Origin: Kaistella gelatinilytica | GTDB taxonomy: Bacteria; Bacteroidota; Bacteroidia; Flavobacteriales; Weeksellaceae | Assembly: GCF_015679325.1 (NCBI RefSeq) | Contig: NZ_JADPVI010000004.1 | Coordinates: 124,001 to 188,000 of the forward strand | Direction: 5' to 3' | DNA: 64,000 nt | Shown: in pieces, positions 1 through 8,877 of the stretch | How the letters are laid out: each line of letters opens with the position of its first letter | How positions within the stretch are numbered: the stretch's first letter is position 1 | Made by a program: the position numbers and the translations under genes | The notes under the pieces: generated by a model | The model's database searches: none | Told to the model about the DNA's origin: nothing | Seen by the model: the letters and a program-made list of their open reading frames with translations, nothing else

Positions 1-46
1 CAAGATTTTGGATGTTTAATTCTCCGTTGGTGTGCGTACGAAACAT
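1..46 (-). CDS. aspS: Aspartyl-tRNA synthetase, N-terminal fragment
   Basis: Only the first 15 codons are in the window; the gene runs off the left edge. The reverse strand reads MFRTHTNGELNIQNL, which matches the usual start of bacterial aspartyl-tRNA synthetase (the M-R-[TS]-H-x-x-G-E-L opening that precedes the anticodon-binding OB fold). The enzyme charges tRNA-Asp in the cytoplasm. A TATCTTTG -7 box about 60 bp upstream supports the start. The identification rests on a short peptide, so it is good but not certain. Confidence 0.7.
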   Translation of the reverse strand, partial: MFRTHTNGELNIQNL

Positions 47-104
47 AATTTTCAAATATTAGAAGTTAAAATTGAAATTGAGATTTACTCTGAAATTTCA
101 GGTG

Positions 105-112
105 CAAAGATA
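105..112 (-). promoter_or_regulatory. -7 box for aspS
   Basis: The reverse strand reads TATCTTTG, an exact match to the Bacteroidota -7 consensus TAnnTTTG, about 58 bp before the aspS start. No clear TTTG -33 element is seen at 17-23 bp, so this is a partial promoter call. Confidence 0.4.
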
Positions 113-139
113 AGTTTTTTGGATGATTTTCAGAAGTGA

Positions 140-290
140 TTTTTCAGCGATTCCCTGCGTGAGGGATCGCAATGGAAATCCCGGAATGAAACAAAGTGGA
201 ATGAGGAATTGTAATGGAAAGCCCGACCCAAGCGGCTGGAAATATTTACAGCATAATTATAAGCGCTGGAAAGGGTCACGCCCAAAACTT
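140..290 (+). repeat. Flavobacterial-type intergenic repeat element
   Basis: The 320-bp gap between aspS and the THX gene holds no convincing gene. It holds a G-rich element with two direct copies of a 23-nt unit at 160-182 and 202-224, pattern TGAGGnATnGnAATGGAAAnCCC, followed by two further GCTGGAAA blocks (about 235 and 267). From memory, such GGAAAGCCCGACCC-containing blocks recur many times in Chryseobacterium-group genomes. Its role (RNA, processing site or selfish repeat) is unknown. Confidence 0.5.
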
Positions 291-327
291 TATGATTATT
301 TAAGAAGTGCTTGCCAAATTATTATTT

Positions 328-335
328 TAACTTTG
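328..335 (+). promoter_or_regulatory. -7 box for the THX gene
   Basis: TAACTTTG fits TAnnTTTG and lies 30 bp before the start codon of the THX gene. A TTG at 311-313 is only 14 bp upstream, shorter than the usual -33 spacing, so only the -7 box is claimed. Confidence 0.45.
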
Positions 336-365
336 GTATAATCAATACATTAAAAATAATTAATT

Positions 366-638
366 ATGGGAAAAGGAGACAAAAAATCAAGAAAGGGAAA
401 AATTATAGCGGGAAGCTACGGTAACAAAAGACCAAGAAAAGCCAGTTCTGTCATAGAAATCCCGGTTAAAGTATTAGATGAAAATGATAAAAAAGCGCCG
501 AAGGAGAAAGTGAAAAAAGCAGTCGCTTCTCCAGCAGAGAAAACTGAAAATGCAGAAGTAGAAAAAAAACCAAAAGCTGCTGCAAAACCGAAAGCAGATA
601 AAAAAGAAGACACCGAAGAGGTGAAAACTAAAGAGTAG
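366..638 (+). CDS. 30S ribosomal protein THX family
   Basis: A 90-residue, extremely basic protein. Its first 25 residues (MGKGDKKSRKGKIIAGSYGN, then KRPRK) match the Thx/S31-like small-subunit protein, which in Thermus sits in a cavity of the 30S head. The rest is a low-complexity tail of Ala, Lys, Pro and Glu (about residues 40-90), much longer than the roughly 26-residue Thermus form but usual for Bacteroidota members. It is monocistronic, with its own -7 box upstream and a hairpin terminator directly behind. The family call is strong; the role of the tail is unknown. Confidence 0.85.
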   Translation: MGKGDKKSRKGKIIAGSYGNKRPRKASSVIEIPVKVLDENDKKAPKEKVKKAVASPAEKTENAEVEKKPKAAAKPKADKKEDTEEVKTKE

Positions 639-642
639 ATAT

Positions 643-676
643 AAAAAAAACCGAAGAATGATCCTCGGTTTTTTTT
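643..676. terminator. Bidirectional terminator between THX and DUF937 genes
   Basis: An A-run, a short stem AACCGA/TCGGTT and a T-run of eight form a hairpin usable on both strands. It sits between two convergent genes, five bases after the THX stop. Confidence 0.75.
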
Positions 677-697
677 ATGATTTGATTTTTTGTAGAA

Positions 698-1366
698 TTA
701 TTTTCCGCCAAAGAGACCGCCTAAAAGTCCACCCAAACCGCCTTGACCTTGTTGCTGATTGCCACCGCCAAGAACGCTTTCGAGAATTCCTCCTAGTCCA
801 CCGCCTGAATTTTGGTTCGCGCCGCCAAGAACACTTCCTAAAATATCAGTTATAGGATTTGAGCCGCCTTGCGATTGTTGTTGCTGAACGTGGCTGCTTG
901 CATTGCCCAAAATTCCGCCCAGCAGATCTCCTAAACCACCGCCGGAAGTTACACCGTTCGATTGTTTTTCTTTCCCGATAAATCCCATAATGACAGGAGC
1001 TAACATGGCTAAAATCGGTCCGATCTTATCCATTGAAATCCCCGTATTCTGTGAAAGTTGATTTTCTACCGTTGATTTTTGATCTCCAAAAACGTGATCT
1101 AAAATTGAACTTCCTTCTTGCTGCCGATCAGCTGCCTGAGAAGGATCATTTAAAATACTTCCGTCGTGATCTTTATCAAGCGCTGTATTCAAGGCTTCTG
1201 CATCTGCAGGACTGTCTTGGGATTTTTTTCTTAAGTAAGAAATAACCAGTGGTGCAGCAACTGCCAGTAAAGCGATAACCTGCGTTTTGCTGATTCCGAA
1301 TTTGTTTTCAGCATCAGAAGCAACTTGATTTCCTGTGCTGCCTGTGATTAAGTCGAGTAAGCTCAT
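698..1366 (-). CDS. DUF937 domain-containing protein
   Basis: A 222-residue protein with the DUF937 pattern: an N-terminal helical part with LLDLITGSTGNQVASDAENK, repeated 'ILDHVFGDQ...GPILAMLAPVIMGFIGKE' blocks, and a Gly/Gln-rich C-terminus with many GGLGG[LI]L repeats (about residues 140-222). No signal peptide or true membrane anchor is seen, although residues about 30-45 are hydrophobic. The function of the family is not known. A TAACTTTG box at 1409-1402 lies 36 bp upstream. It is convergent with the THX gene and shares its terminator. Confidence 0.8.
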   Translation of the reverse strand: MSLLDLITGSTGNQVASDAENKFGISKTQVIALLAVAAPLVISYLRKKSQDSPADAEALNTALDKDHDGSILNDPSQAADRQQEGSSILDHVFGDQKSTVENQLSQNTGISMDKIGPILAMLAPVIMGFIGKEKQSNGVTSGGGLGDLLGGILGNASSHVQQQQSQGGSNPITDILGSVLGGANQNSGGGLGGILESVLGGGNQQQGQGGLGGLLGGLFGGK

Positions 1367-1401
1367 AGTGTTTTATTATTAAGTTAATGATATTTGACAA
1401 T

Positions 1402-1409
1402 CAAAGTTA
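1402..1409 (-). promoter_or_regulatory. -7 box for the DUF937 gene
   Basis: The reverse strand reads TAACTTTG, a match to TAnnTTTG, 36 bp upstream of the DUF937 start. A TTTG is present 26 bp further up, longer than the preferred -33 spacing. Confidence 0.4.
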
Positions 1410-1460
1410 TCAAAAATTAGTCCTAAAACTTTTTGCAAAAACTTAAATAAATGTTAAACT

Positions 1461-1967
1461 TTAATTTTTAAAAATAGGGACATTTGAACAGGCTTCTCCG
1501 AACATCAAAGATTTTACGAGGGGTTTCAATTGTTCCACCAGCTCGATATACGCATTCTCGGGAATTGATTCATCGGAACATCCTTTAACCAAAACTCTTT
1601 TACCGATCATTTCTGTAAAATCGTAGGTTTGCACCGCATTATGCATCAAGAGAACTTCTAGATCTTCGCGATTTCCAAAAACTATTTTTTTTGCCGTTTC
1701 CGTCAGTTTTGCGGTCAGCAGAAAATAGGCCCAAAGTGGAACGATCGCATCTGCAGAATTATAAATGTAAACGTAGCAATCTTTATAATCCTCTGCATTA
1801 ATGTTCTCGATTTTTTCTCTGAAATCTTTTTCCTTTAAAATCAGTTCTTCGAAAAGGAAATCTTTTAAATCAATACCGATTCTTTTTCCTTTTGGCACCA
1901 GTTGCGAGAGATCAAAATTGACCAATCCGCTTTCGGCTATTTTATTTTTTATTTCTAAATCAGACAT
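1461..1967 (-). CDS. DUF2480 family protein
   Basis: A 168-residue soluble protein without signal peptide. Landmarks of the DUF2480 family are the LVNFDLSQLVPKGKRIGIDL opening, the internal 'YNSADAIVPLWAYFLL' segment and the C-terminal CSNVP[IL] ending. It is nearly confined to Bacteroidota and its function is unknown. It reads away from lpxB, and the 97-bp gap between the two starts must hold both promoters. The family assignment is from recalled motifs. Confidence 0.8.
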   Translation of the reverse strand: MSDLEIKNKIAESGLVNFDLSQLVPKGKRIGIDLKDFLFEELILKEKDFREKIENINAEDYKDCYVYIYNSADAIVPLWAYFLLTAKLTETAKKIVFGNREDLEVLLMHNAVQTYDFTEMIGKRVLVKGCSDESIPENAYIELVEQLKPLVKSLMFGEACSNVPIFKN

Positions 1968-2064
1968 TTTTTTATTTTATCTTTGAACAAAATTAAGGTA
2001 AATAATCGGTTTTAATTTGATGGTTGAAAGATCCTAAAACTAAAATTTAAATTTAAAATATCAA

Positions 2065-3171
2065 TTGAAATATTACATTATCGCAGGAGAAGCTTCCGGA
2101 GATCTGCACGCTTCCAATCTAATGAAGTCACTTTTAAGAAAAGATCCAACTGCAGAATTTCGTTTCTGGGGTGGAGATTTAATGACTGAAGTTGCGGGAT
2201 TTCCGCCCGTGAAACATTATCGGGATTTAGCATTCATGGGATTTCTTGAAGTTGCCAAAAATTTGGGAACAATTCTAAAAAACATTAGATTTTGCAAAGA
2301 AGATATTCAGAATTATAAACCCGATGTTTTAATATTGGTTGATTATCCTGGATTTAATTTAAGAATAGCAGAGTTTGGAAAAAATTTAGGCATAAAAATC
2401 ATCTACTATATTTCGCCGCAGCTTTGGGCCTGGAAAGAAGGTCGTGTAGAAAAAATTAGAAAATTTGTCGATGAAATGTTGGTGATATTGCCGTTTGAAA
2501 AAGACTTTTACAAAAAACACCAGGTTGATGCGCATTTCACAGGACATCCTTTATTAGATGCGATTTCAGATTTAAAGGAAATAGATATTCAGAAATTTAA
2601 GGCGGAAAATAATTTAAACGAAAAGGAAATTATTGCGCTTTTACCGGGTTCTCGTGAACAGGAAGTGGCGAAGATGTTAGAATTGATGCTTTCAGTTCGT
2701 CCTTATTTTAAAGAATATCAATTCGTAATTGCAGGCGCGCCAAGTTTGCCGAAAGAATTTTACCAAAAATATGTGGATGAAAACGTTCATTTTGTTTCCA
2801 ATAAAACCTACGATTTATTGCGATGTTCGAAAGCGGCGTTAGTTACATCAGGAACTGCAACTCTGGAAACAGCTTTGCTCAATATTCCAGAAGTTGTATG
2901 TTATAGAAGCAGCCGAATCTCCTATGAAATCGGTAAAAGAGTTGTTAAAAACATCAAATATATTTCTCTGGTCAATTTAATTATGGATGAGAAAATTGTG
3001 ACTGAATTGATTCAGAGTGATCTTAATACTAAAAACTTAGTTAAAGAACTGCAGTTGATTTTAGACGGAAATTCCAGAGAAAAAATGTTGCAGGATTTTG
3101 AACTTTTACGACAAAAATTGGGCGGAAAAGGAGCAAGCGACCACGCCGCAGATATAATTATAAAAGGGTGA
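2065..3171 (+). CDS. lpxB: Lipid-A-disaccharide synthase
   Basis: A 368-residue glycosyltransferase that joins UDP-2,3-diacylglucosamine to lipid X to form the lipid A disaccharide at the inner face of the cytoplasmic membrane. The start YYIIAGEASGDLHASNLM is the LpxB signature; 'FWGGDLM', 'ISPQLWAWKEGRV' and 'LLPGSREQEV' follow in order, and the length is normal. Translation appears to start at a TTG (2065-2067): the nearby ATG at 2020 is in frame but hits a stop after five codons. The next gene is comEC, 52 bp downstream and also with a TTG start. Confidence 0.95.
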   Translation: MKYYIIAGEASGDLHASNLMKSLLRKDPTAEFRFWGGDLMTEVAGFPPVKHYRDLAFMGFLEVAKNLGTILKNIRFCKEDIQNYKPDVLILVDYPGFNLRIAEFGKNLGIKIIYYISPQLWAWKEGRVEKIRKFVDEMLVILPFEKDFYKKHQVDAHFTGHPLLDAISDLKEIDIQKFKAENNLNEKEIIALLPGSREQEVAKMLELMLSVRPYFKEYQFVIAGAPSLPKEFYQKYVDENVHFVSNKTYDLLRCSKAALVTSGTATLETALLNIPEVVCYRSSRISYEIGKRVVKNIKYISLVNLIMDEKIVTELIQSDLNTKNLVKELQLILDGNSREKMLQDFELLRQKLGGKGASDHAADIIIKG

Positions 3172-3223
3172 TTTCACGCGTAATTTTATCAATTGAAGTT
3201 GATAATTTTACACGAAAACACCA

Positions 3224-4993
3224 TTGCAAAAACAACCACTTTTTATCCTTTGTATTTGTTTTATTCTTGGAATTTTCTTTCAGGATTCTTTCAACGTTGA
3301 AAGTAATTACATCTATTTGTTTTTAATTCTATGTTTTCTTTCGCTCTTCGTTTTTCTTGTTAAGAAATTCTTATTTTATCGGTTACGACATCTTTCTCTT
3401 TTCCTTTTGTTTTTCTCTTTGGGAATTTTCGCGCATTTTTTGAATTCGCAAAAACCACAACTTCCAGACTTAAAGAGTAAAGAAAATATTATTTTCAAAA
3501 TTACTAAAAAGCTTAATTCCAATCAGAAAAGCCGTCGCTACGAAATTGAAGCCTGGAAAGGAAATGAATCTTTTAAAAGTGTATTGTCAATTCCTAAAGA
3601 CGAAAAAGATTTTGATTATCTTCATTATTACAAAGCCGAAATTTATATCAACAAAATTGAAAAACCATACAGCGATTTTCAGTTTGATTACGGCAAATAT
3701 CTGGGGAGAAAAGGTATTTATTTTCAAAGTTATTTGCCCAATTCTTTCCGATCCAGTAAACGAAATGATCTTTCTTTTGCGGAGAAAATTCGTCAGAAAC
3801 GTTTAGAAACTTTAAGTAAAATCGACGATTCCAATTTAAGTAAGGCAAGTCGGGAATTTACGAAAGGAATTATTCTCGCCGATCGCACAGAAATGGATAA
3901 AGAGATTGTTCGGGATTTCAGCAAATCTGGACTGGTGCATATTTTAGCGATTTCCGGTTCTCACATGGCGATTATTTTTTGGTTGATCTTACTTGTTTTG
4001 AATCCAGTCTTTCCACCGAAATTAAAGAATTACAAAATTATAATCTCGCTTTTATTGATCTGGAGTTTTGCCATATTTATTGATTACGGGAGTTCTGTCG
4101 TTCGGAGTTGCGTGATGATCTCGGCTTACTACACTTTTATTTTATTGCAAAGAAAAACGGATCTGCTTCATTCTATGGCAATCGCGGGACTCGCAATTTT
4201 AATTACGGATACCAATCAGCTTTTCGATGTAGGATTTCAATTGAGTTTTCTGGCGGTTTTAGGAATATTCTGGTTTAATCAACCTATTTTGAAATATTTG
4301 CCAAAACCGAAAAATAATTTTCAGAATTTTTTCATGAACATTGTTTCGATCAGTATTTCGGCGCAGTTGGCGACACTTCCTTTGGTGATCTATTATTTTC
4401 ATCAGTATTCATTTATTTCAATTATCGCAAACTTAGTTATAATTCCTTTTTCAGAGATCTTAATTATTTTCGCTTTGTTAATGACGGTGCTCACCGCGTT
4501 TTCTTTACAGTTCACTTCCTTGAATTTGATTTATGATTTCTGCGTAACGTACACGTTGAAGGAAATTCATTTTTTCGCAGAGATCGATCTGGCTTTTTAT
4601 AAGATCATTCCTCTGACGCTTTTAGAGGTTTTCGTGGCTTTTATCATCATCTATTTATTAAGATTCGCGATTTTAAAATTCAATGTAAAAAACTTCCTTC
4701 GAGTCACTTATTTTGTTTTGACATTTATCGCATTGCGTTTTGTTTTAAATTTTAAAGCGGATCAGATCGATGAGGTTTTAGTCCATCAATATTTTAAAGA
4801 AGCAGTTATTTCGGTAAAAGGAAACAACAAAGTTCGGTTTATCATGCATGAAAATTCAAATCCTGAGAAAATTGAGCAATTTGTTATCGAACCCTATTTA
4901 ACTTCCAGAAGAACCAAAAATTTTGAGATCGTTCAAATTCCAAGATCAGTTGAGCAGATCAATATTGATGGAGTAAAATATATTTTAAAATGA
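3224..4993 (+). CDS. comEC: ComEC/Rec2 family competence membrane channel
   Basis: A 589-residue polytopic membrane protein. It has N-terminal hydrophobic segments (residues about 1-75), a soluble DUF4131/OB-like part, then the competence domain with the 'LVHILAISGSHMAIIFWLI' motif (about residue 235) and many transmembrane helices to about residue 500. Family members carry single-stranded DNA across the inner membrane during transformation. The C-terminal metallo-beta-lactamase domain of longer ComEC proteins is absent, as often in Bacteroidota. A TTG start is inferred because no ATG lies near the first hydrophobic segment. Confidence 0.88.
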   Translation: MQKQPLFILCICFILGIFFQDSFNVESNYIYLFLILCFLSLFVFLVKKFLFYRLRHLSLFLLFFSLGIFAHFLNSQKPQLPDLKSKENIIFKITKKLNSNQKSRRYEIEAWKGNESFKSVLSIPKDEKDFDYLHYYKAEIYINKIEKPYSDFQFDYGKYLGRKGIYFQSYLPNSFRSSKRNDLSFAEKIRQKRLETLSKIDDSNLSKASREFTKGIILADRTEMDKEIVRDFSKSGLVHILAISGSHMAIIFWLILLVLNPVFPPKLKNYKIIISLLLIWSFAIFIDYGSSVVRSCVMISAYYTFILLQRKTDLLHSMAIAGLAILITDTNQLFDVGFQLSFLAVLGIFWFNQPILKYLPKPKNNFQNFFMNIVSISISAQLATLPLVIYYFHQYSFISIIANLVIIPFSEILIIFALLMTVLTAFSLQFTSLNLIYDFCVTYTLKEIHFFAEIDLAFYKIIPLTLLEVFVAFIIIYLLRFAILKFNVKNFLRVTYFVLTFIALRFVLNFKADQIDEVLVHQYFKEAVISVKGNNKVRFIMHENSNPEKIEQFVIEPYLTSRRTKNFEIVQIPRSVEQINIDGVKYILK

Positions 4994-5125
4994 CGCTTCA
5001 TGGCAAATTTATTGTTGCTAATAAATATCCTTCTACACTTTATAATAACGATCCAATCTTATTTAGAAGGATTACAAACTAAAAGATTGTGACTTTTCTC
5101 ATCTCGAAATAGCTTAACATTTTTT

Positions 5126-5133
5126 TAACTTTG
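5126..5133 (+). promoter_or_regulatory. -7 box for the sdh operon
   Basis: TAACTTTG matches TAnnTTTG 26 bp before the sdhC start, in the 165-bp gap after comEC. No TTG was found at the expected -33 position. Confidence 0.45.
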
Positions 5134-5158
5134 TGAAAATTCAATTTAAATATTAATT

Positions 5159-5824
5159 ATGGCAGGATTTACAAGTTCTACTATCGGTAGAAAGTACGCA
5201 ATGGCATTGTCTGCAATGTTTTTGCTCATATTCCTTATCATCCACCTTTCGGTGAACTTACTTTCGGTTTTTGGAATTGACGGCCCTTTCAATGCGGCTT
5301 CAGAATTTATGGGTTACAATCCACTGGTTCAGTTTTTAATGCAGCCTATTTTAGGTTTTGCAGTTATCTTTCACTTTGTAATGGGATTTGTTCTTGAACT
5401 TAAAAACAGAAGTGCAAGACCAATTAAGTACGGAATGAACAATGGTGCTGCGAATTCTACATGGATGTCGCGAAACATGATCATTTCCGGATTGGTTGTT
5501 CTGGCTTTTTTAGGCCTTCACTTCTACGACTTTTGGTGGCATGAGATCAACTTCAAATATATTGAAGGAAATACAGCGGATCAAGCGAGATTCTGGCCAG
5601 AAATGCATGCGAAATTTGCAGATCTGTGGCGGGTAGTAATTTATGTTGTTGCTTTTGTTTTATTAGGACTGCATTTAGCGCACGGTTTTCAATCGTCTTT
5701 TCAGTCGATCGGTGCAAGACATCCGAAATATACACCTGTGATTAAAGCTGTTGGGACCTGGTATTCTATCCTTATTCCTGCAGGATTTATTTTCATTGCA
5801 TTATATCATTTTTTAACTCAATAG
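5159..5824 (+). CDS. sdhC: Succinate dehydrogenase cytochrome b subunit
   Basis: A 221-residue membrane subunit of the B-type succinate:menaquinone oxidoreductase/fumarate reductase. Five hydrophobic helices are visible at about residues 15-38, 58-80, 103-122, 155-178 and 197-219. Their histidines (HLSVNL, HFVMG, HFYDF, HLAHGF) are the likely ligands of the two b hemes. It anchors SdhA and SdhB to the inner membrane and passes electrons to menaquinone. It is first in the order sdhC-sdhA-sdhB, which is standard for Bacteroidota. An ATG start follows an AT-rich leader. Confidence 0.95.
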   Translation: MAGFTSSTIGRKYAMALSAMFLLIFLIIHLSVNLLSVFGIDGPFNAASEFMGYNPLVQFLMQPILGFAVIFHFVMGFVLELKNRSARPIKYGMNNGAANSTWMSRNMIISGLVVLAFLGLHFYDFWWHEINFKYIEGNTADQARFWPEMHAKFADLWRVVIYVVAFVLLGLHLAHGFQSSFQSIGARHPKYTPVIKAVGTWYSILIPAGFIFIALYHFLTQ

Positions 5825-5925
5825 TATTTTAGATTTTATTTTAAAGTTTAAAACACGAAGTATTCGCGACCTCAAATTTATATTTTGAAATTCGGGAGTA
5901 TATTAAAAATTCAAAATTTCTGAAA

Positions 5926-7938
5926 ATGAGCAAATTAGATTCAAAAATTCCGGCTGGTCCTTTAGCGGACAAATGGACAAATCATAAAAATCACATGAAC
6001 CTTGTTTCACCAAACAATCGAGATAAAATCGATATTATTGTTGTGGGAACAGGTTTAGCAGGAGGTTCTGCTGCTGCAACTTTAGCAGAGCAAGGCTATA
6101 ATGTAAAAGCATTTTGCTACCAGGATTCACCAAGAAGAGCACATTCAATTGCAGCACAAGGTGGAATCAACGCAGCGAAAAATTATCAGGGCGACGGTGA
6201 TTCAACGTATCGTTTGTTTTACGATACCATCAAAGGTGGTGATTACCGCTCAAGAGAGGCTAACGTTTACAGACTTGCAGAAGTTTCTACAAATATTATT
6301 GACCAGTGTGTTTCCCAAGGTGTTCCTTTCGGAAGAGATTACGGTGGACAATTAGATAACCGTTCTTTCGGTGGTGTTCAGGTGAAAAGAACTTTCTATG
6401 CGAAAGGTCAAACCGGACAACAGCTTTTACTGGGAGCTTATTCCGCAGTCAGCAGACAAGTAGGAAAAGGTAGAATTAAAATGTATAACCGTCACGAAAT
6501 GCTGGATCTGGTACTCGTTGATGGGAAAGCAAGAGGAATTATTGCAAGAAATTTAGTAACCGGAGAAATTGAAAGACATTCTGCACACGCAGTTGTGATT
6601 GCTTCCGGAGGTTACGGAAATGTTTATTTCCTTTCTACCAATGCGATGGGATCGAACGTTTCTGCAGCCTGGAAAATTCATAAAAAAGGAGCCTACTTTG
6701 CAAATCCTTGTTATGTACAGATTCACCCAACGTGTATTCCTGTTCATGGTACAGCACAATCGAAACTGACTTTAATGTCAGAATCATTAAGAAACTCAGG
6801 AAGAATCTGGGTTCCTAAAAATATTGAGGACGCAGTTGCAATTCGCGAAGGCAGATTAAAAGCAGAAAGCATTCTCCCGGAAAACCGCGATTATTATTTA
6901 GAGAGAAGATATCCAGCTTTTGGAAATCTTGTTCCACGTGATGTTGCTTCCAGAGCTGCAAAAGAAAGATGCGACGCAGGTTATGGAATCGAAAATAATG
7001 ATACTCAGGAAGGAGTTTTCTTAGATTTCTCTACAGAAATTATTAAAAAAGGAAAGGAAGCCGCACAGGAACAAAATGTTCACAATCCTACAGAGCAGCA
7101 GATCATTGATTTGGGTAAAGCCTGGATCGAAGAAAAATACGGAAACCTTTTCATCATGTATGAAAAAATTACAGGTGAAAATCCTTACGTAACTCCAATG
7201 AAAATTTACCCGGCGGTTCATTATACGATGGGCGGAGTTTGGGTTGATTATAATTTGCAGTCTACCATTCCGGGGTGTTTCGTGATTGGTGAGGCTAATT
7301 TTTCTGACCATGGCGCAAACAGATTAGGAGCTTCGGCTTTGATGCAAGGTTTGGCAGATGGTTATTTCGTACTTCCTTACACTATCGCAGATTATCTTTC
7401 CGCAGATATTAGAACGGGAGCAATTCCAACGAATACTGCTGATTTTGATAAAGCTGCACAGGACGTTCAGGATAAAGTGAATTTCTTCATGACGAATAAA
7501 GGAACTCATTCAGTCGATTATTTCCATAAAAAATTAGGACACATTATGTGGAATAAAGTTGGAATGGGAAGAACGCCGGAAGGTTTAAGAGAAGCGATCG
7601 CAGAAATTGATGAGGTTAAAAAAGATTTCTGGCAGAATGTAAAAGTTCTTGGCGAAGCAGACGGCATGAATCCTGAATTAGAAAAAGCATTTAGAGTTGC
7701 CGATTTCCTTGAACTGGGACAATTGATGGCGATCGATGCTTTGAACAGAGAAGAATCTTGCGGTGGACATTTCCGTTGGGATCACGCAACACCTGAAGGT
7801 GAAGCTGAAAGAGATGATGAACATTACAAATTTGTTTCCGCTTGGGAATATCAAGGAAACGACATTAAGCAAGAAGTTTTACATAAGGAAGATTTGATCT
7901 ATGAGAACATCGAAGTTAAAACAAGAAGTTACAAATAA
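5926..7938 (+). CDS. sdhA: Succinate dehydrogenase/fumarate reductase flavoprotein subunit
   Basis: A 670-residue flavoprotein that oxidises succinate to fumarate, or runs in reverse. The FAD-binding GTGLAG lies at residues 41-46, and the covalent flavin site is [11 protein letters not shown] with His73. The substrate-site block 'HPTCIPVHG' and the '[24 protein letters not shown]' C-terminal region are intact. It lies 101 bp after sdhC and 23 bp before sdhB, so one transcript is likely. The length is usual for the Bacteroidota FrdA/SdhA group. Confidence 0.97.
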   Translation: MSKLDSKIPAGPLADKWTNHKNHMNLVSPNNRDKIDIIVVGTGLAGGSAAATLAEQGYNVKAFCYQDSPRRAHSIAAQGGINAAKNYQGDGDSTYRLFYDTIKGGDYRSREANVYRLAEVSTNIIDQCVSQGVPFGRDYGGQLDNRSFGGVQVKRTFYAKGQTGQQLLLGAYSAVSRQVGKGRIKMYNRHEMLDLVLVDGKARGIIARNLVTGEIERHSAHAVVIASGGYGNVYFLSTNAMGSNVSAAWKIHKKGAYFANPCYVQIHPTCIPVHGTAQSKLTLMSESLRNSGRIWVPKNIEDAVAIREGRLKAESILPENRDYYLERRYPAFGNLVPRDVASRAAKERCDAGYGIENNDTQEGVFLDFSTEIIKKGKEAAQEQNVHNPTEQQIIDLGKAWIEEKYGNLFIMYEKITGENPYVTPMKIYPAVHYTMGGVWVDYNLQSTIPGCFVIGEANFSDHGANRLGASALMQGLADGYFVLPYTIADYLSADIRTGAIPTNTADFDKAAQDVQDKVNFFMTNKGTHSVDYFHKKLGHIMWNKVGMGRTPEGLREAIAEIDEVKKDFWQNVKVLGEADGMNPELEKAFRVADFLELGQLMAIDALNREESCGGHFRWDHATPEGEAERDDEHYKFVSAWEYQGNDIKQEVLHKEDLIYENIEVKTRSYK

Positions 7939-7961
7939 TCTCCAATAAAGTAAATAAGAAA

Positions 7962-8729
7962 ATGAGTACACAAAAAGGATTAAACCTGACTCTAAAAATT
8001 TGGAGACAGAAAAATAATAAAACAAAAGGACAATTCGAAACCCATAAGATCTCTGGTGTTTCTACAGAATCATCATTCTTAGAAATGCTCGATATGTTGA
8101 ACGAGCAATTGATCAACGACGGCAAAGAATCGATAGCTTTTGATCATGATTGTCGCGAAGGAATTTGCGGAATGTGTTCTTTGTATATCAACGGAAGACC
8201 TCACGGTCCGGATACTGGTATTACAACTTGCCAACTACACATGAGAATGTTCAAAGATGGCGAAACAATTCACATCGAACCCTGGAGAAGCGCTGCTTTT
8301 CCGGTGATCAAAGATCTTGTAGTTGACAGAAGTGCTTTTGACAGAGTAATGGCTGCAGGAGGATTTATTTCGGTAAATACTTCCGGGAATACTTTAGATG
8401 CAAATGCGATCTTAGTTCCGAAAGAAGATGCTGATAAAGCGATGGATGCAGCAGCTTGTATCGGTTGTGGAGCTTGTGTCGCAACATGTAAAAATGGTTC
8501 TGCCATGTTATTTGTTGGTGCAAAAGTTTCTCAGTTCGCCTTACTTCCGCAAGGTAGAGTAGAAGCGAAAAGAAGAGTTCTGAATATGGTGAAAGCAATG
8601 GACGAAGAAGGTTTCGGAAACTGTTCCAACACCGGTGCTTGTGAAGTTGAATGTCCGAAAGGAATTACGTTAGAAGTGATCGCAAGAATGAACAGAGAAT
8701 TCGCAGTTGCCAATATCGAGAAAGAATAA
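7962..8729 (+). CDS. sdhB: Succinate dehydrogenase/fumarate reductase iron-sulfur subunit
   Basis: A 255-residue electron-transfer subunit between the flavin and the heme anchor. All cluster ligands are visible: [2Fe-2S] at Cys64, Cys69, Cys72 and Cys90 (CREGICGMC then TTC); [4Fe-4S] at Cys166, Cys169 and Cys172; and [3Fe-4S] with Cys176, Cys221, Cys227 and Cys231 (the exact sharing of Cys176/231 follows the family). It is the last gene of the sdhCAB operon, and a strong terminator follows 23 bp after the stop. Confidence 0.97.
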   Translation: MSTQKGLNLTLKIWRQKNNKTKGQFETHKISGVSTESSFLEMLDMLNEQLINDGKESIAFDHDCREGICGMCSLYINGRPHGPDTGITTCQLHMRMFKDGETIHIEPWRSAAFPVIKDLVVDRSAFDRVMAAGGFISVNTSGNTLDANAILVPKEDADKAMDAAACIGCGACVATCKNGSAMLFVGAKVSQFALLPQGRVEAKRRVLNMVKAMDEEGFGNCSNTGACEVECPKGITLEVIARMNREFAVANIEKE

Positions 8730-8752
8730 AATTTTTATTTTGTTATAAAATT

Positions 8753-8785
8753 AAATCGCCTTTTTAACTGAAGGCGATTTTTTTT
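8753..8785 (+). terminator. Terminator of sdhCAB
   Basis: The stem AAATCGCCTT/AAGGCGATTT, with an 8-nt loop and a run of T, lies directly after sdhB. Confidence 0.85.
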
Positions 8786-8849
8786 GTGTAAAAATCAATC
8801 TTAACGTTTTTTTGTGAATTGATAGGGGATACATTCAAAATAAAACACC

Positions 8850-8857
8850 TATTTTTG
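8850..8857 (+). promoter_or_regulatory. -7 box for the TlpA-like lipoprotein gene
   Basis: TATTTTTG fits TAnnTTTG and lies 21 bp before the start codon, after the sdh terminator. TTG at 8819 is 28 bp upstream, slightly far for a -33 element. Confidence 0.45.
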
Positions 8858-8877
8858 CGGAAATTTAAATTTAAAAG

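Noticed and set aside
123-341. 72-residue frame before the THX gene
   Set aside because: It lies inside a dispersed intergenic repeat (140-290), has no signal peptide or recognised motif, and has a composition unlike the neighbours.
4994-5158. tRNA or small RNA in the comEC-sdhC gap
   Set aside because: No cloverleaf and no strong hairpin; only the -7 box of the sdh operon was found.
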